Source of the DNA: Flavobacteriaceae bacterium
Lineage (GTDB): Bacteria > Bacteroidota > Bacteroidia > Flavobacteriales > Flavobacteriaceae
DNA length: 64,000 nt
NCBI GenBank assembly: GCA_018402385.1
Contig: JAGYJA010000011.1
Location: 124,001 to 188,000, forward strand
Direction: 5' to 3'
Both the position numbers and the translations under genes were made by a program. The notes under the pieces are model-generated. The model was not told where the DNA came from, did no database searches, and was given only the letters and a program-made list of their open reading frames with translations. This document shows positions 53,768 through 62,300 of this stretch, one piece after another; position 1 is the first letter of the stretch; each line of letters begins with the position of its first letter.

Positions 53768-55378
53768 TTATTTTTTTGTTTTCTCGGCCTTATCAAATTC
53801 ACTCACAAAATGTAATTTTACTTTAGGATATTTTTGTTGTGTCATTTGGAGTGTAAACTGTGAGTCTGCAAAAAATACTAATTGACCTCTTTTGTCTTTG
53901 GCAAGAAATTTATTCTTTACCCTTAGAAATTCTTTATATTCTTCACTTTTAGAATCTTCAGGATCTACCCAACAAGCCTTGTAAACATTAAGATTTTCAT
54001 AACTACACTTGGCGCCATACTCGTGTTCTAGACGGTACTGAATGACTTCAAACTGAAGTGCGCCCACAGTTCCAATCACTTTTCGTCCATTCATTTCAAG
54101 CGTAAACAATTGAGCAACACCTTCATCCATTAACTGGTCTATTCCTTTTTCCAGTTGTTTGGTTTTCAAAGGGTCTGCATTGTTAATATACCTAAAAAAT
54201 TCTGGCGAAAAACTAGGGATACCTTTATATTGAATCAATTCGCCTTCAGTTAAAGTGTCACCTATTTTAAAGCTTCCGGTGTCATGAAGCCCCACAATAT
54301 CACCGGGGTAGGAAAGATCCACAATTTCTTTCTTTTCAGCAAAAAAAGCATTGGGACTGGAGAATTTCATTTTCTTGTTATTTCTCACATGAAGATAAGA
54401 CTTATTACGTTCAAATATTCCTGATACTATTTTGACAAATGCTAAGCGATCTCTGTGCTTTGGATCCATGTTTGCGTGAATCTTAAAGACAAATCCACTA
54501 AACTCTTTTTCATCTGGTTTTACGAGTCTAGAATCGCTTTCTTTAGGCTTTGGAGTTGGAGCAATTTCTATAAAACAATCAAGTAGTTCACGCACACCAA
54601 AATTGTTTAATGCCGAACCAAAAAATACAGGCTGTAAGGTTCCATTTAAATAGGACTCTTTTTCAAATTCAGGATATACTCCTTCAATAAGTTCAAGCTC
54701 CTCTCTTAATCTTTTAGCTGGTTTTTCTCCAATTAATTGATCCAGTTCGCCTGATTTTAAATTAGAAATCTCAATGGTATCTTCAATATCTTTTTTTGGG
54801 TCACCGGTAAATAAGTTTACGTTTTTTTCCCAAATATTGTAGATGCCTTTAAAATCATATCCCATACCAATCGGGAAGCTAAGCGGCGTGACTGTTAATC
54901 CAAGTTTTTGCTCTATTTCATCAAGAAGTTCAAATGCATCTTTACCTTCTCGATCCATTTTATTAATGAATACAATCATCGGGATGTTGCGCATTCTGCA
55001 AACTTCAACTAGCTTTTCAGTCTGCTCTTCAACACCTTTTGCGACATCGATTACAACAATAACACTATCCACAGCTGTAAGTGTTCTAAAGGTGTCTTCA
55101 GCAAAGTCCTTGTGACCGGGAGTGTCCAAGATGTTTATTTTTATGTCTTGATATTCAAAGGCAAGCACGGATGTAGCTACAGAAATTCCTCTTTGGCGTT
55201 CTATTTCCATAAAGTCACTGGTTGCTCCTTTTTTTACTTTATTTGATTTTACAGCACCGGCTTCCTGAATGGCGCCACCAAAAAGGAGTAGCTTTTCAGT
55301 TAAAGTAGTTTTACCGGCATCAGGGTGAGAAATGATCCCAAATGTTCTTCTTCTCAATATTTCTTTTATAAAATTCAT
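53768..55378 (-). CDS. prfC: peptide chain release factor 3
   Basis: RF3 is a GTPase that recycles RF1 and RF2 after termination. The 536-residue protein has SHPDAGKTTLTEKLL (P-loop), the switch region RQRGISVATS, DTPGHKDFAEDTF and NKMDREGKD, plus C-terminal domains with GALQFEVIQYRLEHEYGAKC. Length is normal. It has a clear promoter at 55393-55424, with a leader of about ten bases. Confidence 0.97.
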   Translation of the reverse strand: MNFIKEILRRRTFGIISHPDAGKTTLTEKLLLFGGAIQEAGAVKSNKVKKGATSDFMEIERQRGISVATSVLAFEYQDIKINILDTPGHKDFAEDTFRTLTAVDSVIVVIDVAKGVEEQTEKLVEVCRMRNIPMIVFINKMDREGKDAFELLDEIEQKLGLTVTPLSFPIGMGYDFKGIYNIWEKNVNLFTGDPKKDIEDTIEISNLKSGELDQLIGEKPAKRLREELELIEGVYPEFEKESYLNGTLQPVFFGSALNNFGVRELLDCFIEIAPTPKPKESDSRLVKPDEKEFSGFVFKIHANMDPKHRDRLAFVKIVSGIFERNKSYLHVRNNKKMKFSSPNAFFAEKKEIVDLSYPGDIVGLHDTGSFKIGDTLTEGELIQYKGIPSFSPEFFRYINNADPLKTKQLEKGIDQLMDEGVAQLFTLEMNGRKVIGTVGALQFEVIQYRLEHEYGAKCSYENLNVYKACWVDPEDSKSEEYKEFLRVKNKFLAKDKRGQLVFFADSQFTLQMTQQKYPKVKLHFVSEFDKAEKTKK

Positions 55379-55392
55379 TCAAAAAATTTTGG

Positions 55393-55424
55393 CAAAGATA
55401 GACTTAGTTTTTAGTGATTTCAAA
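55393..55424 (-). promoter_or_regulatory. prfC promoter (-33 TTTG, -7 TATCTTTG)
   Basis: On the minus strand TTTG (55421-55424) is followed after 20 bases by TATCTTTG (55393-55400), close to the ideal spacing. The -7 box ends 14 bases before the prfC ATG. Confidence 0.65.
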
Positions 55425-55725
55425 TCGAAAAAGGAATATTTAATATTCTATATTTCTGACAATTTAAAAGTTGGTTAAGTACTGAAAATACGTATATATG
55501 CGTATAAATAAGATTGTTTTTCCTACATAAAAACTATTTAAAATTTAATATTTTATGTTGTTTAACGATACAATTTGTCATTTTGTCTAATAGTTGCTTT
55601 TTGGTAAATCCTTAACATATTTTCCTGCGTATATTTGACATCCCAAAAACTGTGTAGTTCAAAATGTGACATTTTTAAACAAGCAGTTTCTAAAGGGTCA
55701 ATGTTAAACAAGAAAAATAATAAAT
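55425..55725. other. intergenic stretch, nothing assigned except a weak promoter element
   Basis: About 300 AT-rich bases between the prfC promoter and the short exported gene. The only recognisable signal is TATATTTG at 55630-55637 on the plus strand, a -7-type match roughly 90 bases upstream of the next gene. Short AT-rich repeats such as GTATATATGCGTATA occur near 55493 but form no clear unit. I see no coding frame or RNA gene. Confidence 0.4.
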
Positions 55726-56282
55726 ATGATCTTAACTACTTTTAATAACTATGAGTTTTTCAAGAAAAATTCTAATTTCAAACTAGGCAGACTTGTTATT
55801 TTAGTCTTTTTTTAATTCTTTCATCTACATTTTTAAATGCTCAAGACAAAGAAGGTATTGAAATATATAGTATTGAACAACTATCGCAAAATACTACTCT
55901 TAGATCTGTATTACCAAATTATGTTAAGCCAGAAAATATTATTCCATTGATAACTGAATTAAAGCCCTCTATTTTCTTGAATGGGGGTGTTTTAAAAGTT
56001 CGAGGAGAAAAACCTGTGAGAGCTTATTTAGATTTAAACTCACTTTCAAAACCTATTTCCAGAAATGTTGCATTTGACAATGTAGAATTAGTCGTTATAA
56101 ATATTGAAAATCAAAGTGACTTGTTTTCAAAAATTAATCTAGATAATCTTTCTGGATTTACAAAACTCAAGTACATTCAAATAGTTTGTAGAGTTGACTG
56201 TAATCAAAATCAAATTTCAAACGCTTTAATAAGTTCATTAAAAAATTATGTAATTATATATAGTGTTGAAAAACAATCATAA
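55726..56282 (+). pseudogene. short exported protein of unknown function, frameshifted in its signal peptide
   Basis: From the ATG at 55726 the frame reads MILTTFNNYEFFKKNSNFK then LGRLVILVFF and hits a stop just after the T7 run at 55807-55813. If one T is added the frame continues as LILSSTFLNAQDKEGIEIYSIEQL, completing a signal peptide (cut after NAQ) and a mature part of about 145 residues ending YSVEKQS. The mature part holds INLDNLSGFTKLKYIQIVCRVDCN, an LRR-like strand pattern, with two Cys. I do not recognise the family. It lies 29 bases before the giant repeat gene, probably in the same operon. Confidence 0.6.
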
Positions 56283-56311
56283 TTACACTTCCAAAATAAA
56301 ACCGACATAAG

Positions 56312-59300
56312 ATGAGAAATAATTACAATAAACTTAAAATTAATAATAAATACTTTTCCTTTTTATTATTGATTTCTCTAGTTTTAGGAAACTCACTACT
56401 AACTTTTGGGCAAGTTAGAGTTGACTTTGAGCCAAGAACAACACCTGCAGTTTTCAATGTAAAGGGTGATTTTTCCATGATTGGAAATACAAACCTTACA
56501 TTGGTAGATTACTCTGATAACGGTACCAATGCTGCAGATATGGAGTATGTAGATATCGATAATGTGTCTGATACTTTTAATTCATCCTCTGCTAATTTAA
56601 CTTTTTCTACTGAAAATGGTGCAGACCCAAATTGTTCAAGCATCGTTTATGCCGGTTTATATTGGACAGGTAGAGCTTCAGATGGAGCTTCAAGTCCAAA
56701 TATTTTTGATGTAACAAAAGATGTTCCCGGCAATCCTGTTCCTGTTAATAACAATCAAACTGTCGGACACAATGACAATATTGATTTTTCAAATTATGCA
56801 CTAAGTGTCTCTCGAGAAGGTGGTTTTGGTAATCGTTATCCCAGATATACATTTACCGGTAATGGAAATACATATAGGTTTAACTTTACAAATAATTCCG
56901 GTTCAGACAGAGTACAACTCTCTGTCAATGGAGGTGGTTTTGTAAATGTGCCAGTGAATTATTCTACTTCAGGAACTACAGGTATTGCTGTCCTTAATAC
57001 ACCTTATGAAATAACTGACGGAACGGTAACAATTACTATTTCTGAGCTAAGAAGGCCTACTTCTGATAGTGGAAATACAAATTTGTATTTAAACAATTCT
57101 TTTGCTGAGGTTAATGTAAGCGGTACTGCAATAAGTACAACAACAATTACAAAGACTTTTGATAAGAGAAAAGTAAAATTTAAAGGGCCAAACTCAGCTA
57201 ATTATACTGAAATTATAGCAAATCCAAGTGATATTTATTATCCAACAAATTCAGATGGTTTTATGTATTCAGGTTATGCAGATGTAACTAGTTACGTTCA
57301 GCAAAATGGTTTAGGTGAATATTTTGTTGCTGATATTGCGCTTGTAGAAGGTAATGGTGGTGGTACCGGTTATTACGGAGGATGGGGACTTGTTGTGGTT
57401 TATGAAAATGACTTGATGAACTATAGAGACGTAACTGTTTTTGACGGTCATTCTTATGTTGCAGGAAGTATCACTGCTGATTTTGAAATTCCTGTATCAG
57501 GTTTTAATACAGCACTTGCCGGCCCTATTAATATGAAGTTAGGTATGATGGCCGGTGAAGGTGACCGAGGTATTTCCGGAGACTTTTTTCAAATCAGAAA
57601 TGCAGCAGATAATGCTTGGGAAACATTAAACCACGGCGGTAATTCTTCAAATAATTTTTTCAATTCTTCTATATTTACTGGAGGTAACACTAGAAATCCC
57701 AATTTGTTAAATAATACAGGGATGGATGTGAGTATGTTTGATGTTAATAACCCCGGAAACACTATAATTGGAAATAATCAAACATCAACTAAGTTTAGAT
57801 ACGGAACTACACAAGACACTTATGTGATTTTTAATATTACAATGTCGGTTGATGCCTATGTTCCTGAAACAGAGGCTATAATTTCAGCCACAAATATTAA
57901 TGGTGTTCCTGCTTCATTACCACTTGAGGTTGAGCCGGGACAAGAAATGGAATTTGAAGTTGATTTACTTAACTTAGGGACAGAGCCTATAGATAATTAT
58001 CAAGTCAAAATACCAATACCTTTTGCTTCAAGTTATGTGCCTGGAAGTGCAACTTCTTCTATATTCTTTGCTCCTGCACCATCACCAAATTTGATTTCTT
58101 TTGATCCAAATATGGGACCTAACGGTACACTAATATGGGATCTTGGAACTTTACCACTTCCTGTAAATACAGATGATGTTTTAGGTACGTTAAAATTTAA
58201 ATTAAAAGCAACTGAAGATTGTTTGTTGTTACTGAATCCTGGATGTATCACAAATATTCCTGTAAATGGAACAGTTACCGGAGTCGGAGGTATTACAGGA
58301 GTTCCATTAAATAGTCAGGAGTTTATTCAAGGTTATGAAGATGGAACTTGTTTTGGGCAAACTATTTCAGCTCCTGTATTAATTGATGTGTTACCCGGTG
58401 ATTTTGTAGCTCAAAATTGTCAGCAAACTTCAATTGAAACAGCTTTTACATTATGCTCTCAAGATTCAAGTGTTCCTGTATCTGTCATAAGTGACTCATT
58501 TCCTTCAGGATCAATATTTTATGATCAATTCCCGGGAGGTTCTCCCATAACAAGTTTCCCTGTAAATCAAAATGTTACAACATATTATGCGCTTCCTGCT
58601 GGAGGTGCCCCGAATAGCTGTGTATTTGAATTTACAATAGAATTTTTCTGCGGTGATCCGGAAATAGAGTTATTAAAATCCGGTGCCTATGTTGATACTA
58701 ACAATGACAACATAGTGAATGTTGGAGATCAAATTGAATATACTTTCACTGTCGAAAATACGGGGAATTTATTAGTTACTAATATTGTAATTAATGATGC
58801 AACTATTGGCGTTACAAACTTAGCTATCACTCCAAGTGATTTAGCTCCAGGCCAAACAGGCACAGCTACCTATTTTTATTCAATTACTCAAGCTGATATT
58901 GACGCAGGAGGAGTTTACAATATAGCATTGGCAACTGGTCAGGATCCTAACGGCGATGATGTTGAAGATGAATCTGAAGATCCAAATCCACTAGATCCTG
59001 GTGATCCAAATTATGACCCTGATTGTCCTGATTGTACATTTACTGAATTACCTCAGTCTCCCTCGATAGAAATCATTAAGAGCGCCGACCCAAGCACTTA
59101 TAGTGCAGCGGGCGATGTGATCACCTATACGTTAACGGTTACCAACACCGGAAACGTGACCTTGACTGATGTAGCAGTGAATGACCCCTTAACCGGCTTC
59201 ACTACGACGATAGCTGAATTGTTACCTGGTCAGGTAGAAGTGTTCACCACGACCTACACCATTACACAGGCCGACGTAGACGCAGGCAGCGTATTGAACA

Positions 59301-62300
59301 CCGCCACCGCGAGCGGTACCGATCCGAATGACAATCCGATAGAAGATGAAGACGATGAGACCATTACGGCGAATCAGAACCCATCGATAGAAATCATTAA
59401 GAGCGCCGACCCAAGCACTTATAGTGCAGCGGGCGATGTGATCACCTATACGTTAACGGTTACCAACACCGGAAACGTGACCTTGACTGATGTAGCAGTG
59501 AATGACCCCTTAACCGGCTTCACTACGACGATAGCTGAATTGTTACCTGGTCAGGTAGAAGTGTTCACCACGACCTACACCATTACACAGGCCGACGTAG
59601 ACGCAGGCAGCGTATTGAACACCGCCACCGCGAGCGGTACCGATCCGAATGACAATCCGATAGAAGATGAAGACGATGAGACCATTACGGCGAATCAGAA
59701 CCCATCGATAGAAATCATTAAGAGCGCCGACCCAAGCACTTATAGTGCAGCGGGCGATGTGATCACCTATACGTTAACGGTTACCAACACCGGAAACGTG
59801 ACCTTGACTGATGTAGCAGTGAATGACCCCTTAACCGGCTTCACTACGACGATAGCTGAATTGTTACCTGGTCAGGTAGAAGTGTTCACCACGACCTACA
59901 CCATTACACAGGCCGACGTAGACGCAGGCAGCGTATTGAACACCGCCACCGCGAGCGGTACCGATCCGAATGACAATCCGATAGAAGATGAAGACGATGA
60001 GACCATTACGGCGAATCAGAACCCATCGATAGAAATCATTAAGAGCGCCGACCCAAGCACTTATAGTGCAGCGGGCGATGTGATCACCTATACGTTAACG
60101 GTTACCAACACCGGAAACGTGACCTTGACTGATGTAGCAGTGAATGACCCCTTAACCGGCTTCACTACGACGATAGCTGAATTGTTACCTGGTCAGGTAG
60201 AAGTGTTCACCACGACCTACACCATTACACAGGCCGACGTAGACGCAGGCAGCGTATTGAACACCGCCACCGCGAGCGGTACCGATCCGAATGACAATCC
60301 GATAGAAGATGAAGACGATGAGACCATTACGGCGAATCAGAACCCATCGATAGAAATCATTAAGAGCGCCGACCCAAGCACTTATAGTGCAGCGGGCGAT
60401 GTGATCACCTATACGTTAACGGTTACCAACACCGGAAACGTGACCTTGACTGATGTAGCAGTGAATGACCCCTTAACCGGCTTCACTACGACGATAGCTG
60501 AATTGTTACCTGGTCAGGTAGAAGTGTTCACCACGACCTACACCATTACACAGGCCGACGTAGACGCAGGCAGCGTATTGAACACCGCCACCGCGAGCGG
60601 TACCGATCCGAATGACAATCCGATAGAAGATGAAGACGATGAGACCATTACGGCGAATCAGACCCCATCGATAGAAATCATTAAGAGCGCCGACCCAAGC
60701 ACTTATAGTGCAGCGGGCGATGTGATCACCTATACGTTAACGGTTACCAACACCGGAAACGTGACCTTGACTGATGTAGCAGTGAATGACCCCTTAACCG
60801 GCTTCACTACGACGATAGCTGAATTGTTACCTGGTCAGGTAGAAGTGTTCACCACGACCTACACCATTACACAGGCCGACGTAGACGCAGGCAGCGTATT
60901 GAACACCGCCACCGCGAGCGGTACCGATCCGAATGACAATCCGATAGAAGATGAAGACGATGAGACCATTACGGCGAATCAGAACCCATCGATAGAAATC
61001 ATTAAGAGCGCCGACCCAAGCACTTATAGTGCAGCGGGCGATGTGATCACCTATACGTTAACGGTTACCAACACCGGAAACGTGACCTTGACTGATGTAG
61101 CAGTGAATGACCCCTTAACCGGCTTCACTACGACGATAGCTGAATTGTTACCTGGTCAGGTAGAAGTGTTCACCACGACCTACACCATTACACAGGCCGA
61201 CGTAGACGCAGGCAGCGTATTGAACACCGCCACCGCGAGCGGTACCGATCCGAATGACAATCCGATAGAAGATGAAGACGATGAGACCATTACGGCGAAT
61301 CAGAACCCATCGATAGAAATCATTAAGAGCGCCGACCCAAGCACTTATAGTGCAGCGGGCGATGTGATCACCTATACGTTAACGGTTACCAACACCGGAA
61401 ACGTGACCTTGACTGATGTAGCAGTGAATGACCCCTTAACCGGCTTCACTACGACGATAGCTGAATTGTTACCTGGTCAGGTAGAAGTGTTCACCACGAC
61501 CTACACCATTACACAGGCCGACGTAGACGCAGGCAGCGTATTGAACACCGCCACCGCGAGCGGTACCGATCCGAATGACAATCCGATAGAAGATGAAGAC
61601 GATGAGACCATTACGGCGAATCAGAACCCATCGATAGAAATCATTAAGAGCGCCGACCCAAGCACTTATAGTGCAGCGGGCGATGTGATCACCTATACGT
61701 TAACGGTTACCAACACCGGAAACGTGACCTTGACTGATGTAGCAGTGAATGACCCCTTAACCGGCTTCACTACGACGATAGCTGAATTGTTACCTGGTCA
61801 GGTAGAAGTGTTCACCACGACCTACACCATTACACAGGCCGACGTAGACGCAGGCAGCGTATTGAACACCGCCACCGCGAGCGGTACCGATCCGAATGAC
61901 AATCCGATAGAAGATGAAGACGATGAGACCATTACGGCGAATCAGAACCCATCGATAGAAATCATTAAGAGCGCCGACCCAAGCACTTATAGTGCAGCGG
62001 GCGATGTGATCACCTATACGTTAACGGTTACCAACACCGGAAACGTGACCTTGACTGATGTAGCAGTGAATGACCCCTTAACCGGCTTCACTACGACGAT
62101 AGCTGAATTGTTACCTGGTCAGGTAGAAGTGTTCACCACGACCTACACCATTACACAGGCCGACGTAGACGCAGGCAGCGTATTGAACACCGCCACCGCG
62201 AGCGGTACCGATCCGAATGACAATCCGATAGAAGATGAAGACGATGAGACCATTACGGCGAATCAGAACCCATCGATAGAAATCATTAAGAGCGCCGACC

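Noticed and set aside
53768..55378. Programmed frameshift as in some release factor genes
   Set aside because: That mechanism belongs to prfB (RF2). This gene is RF3 and its frame is continuous.
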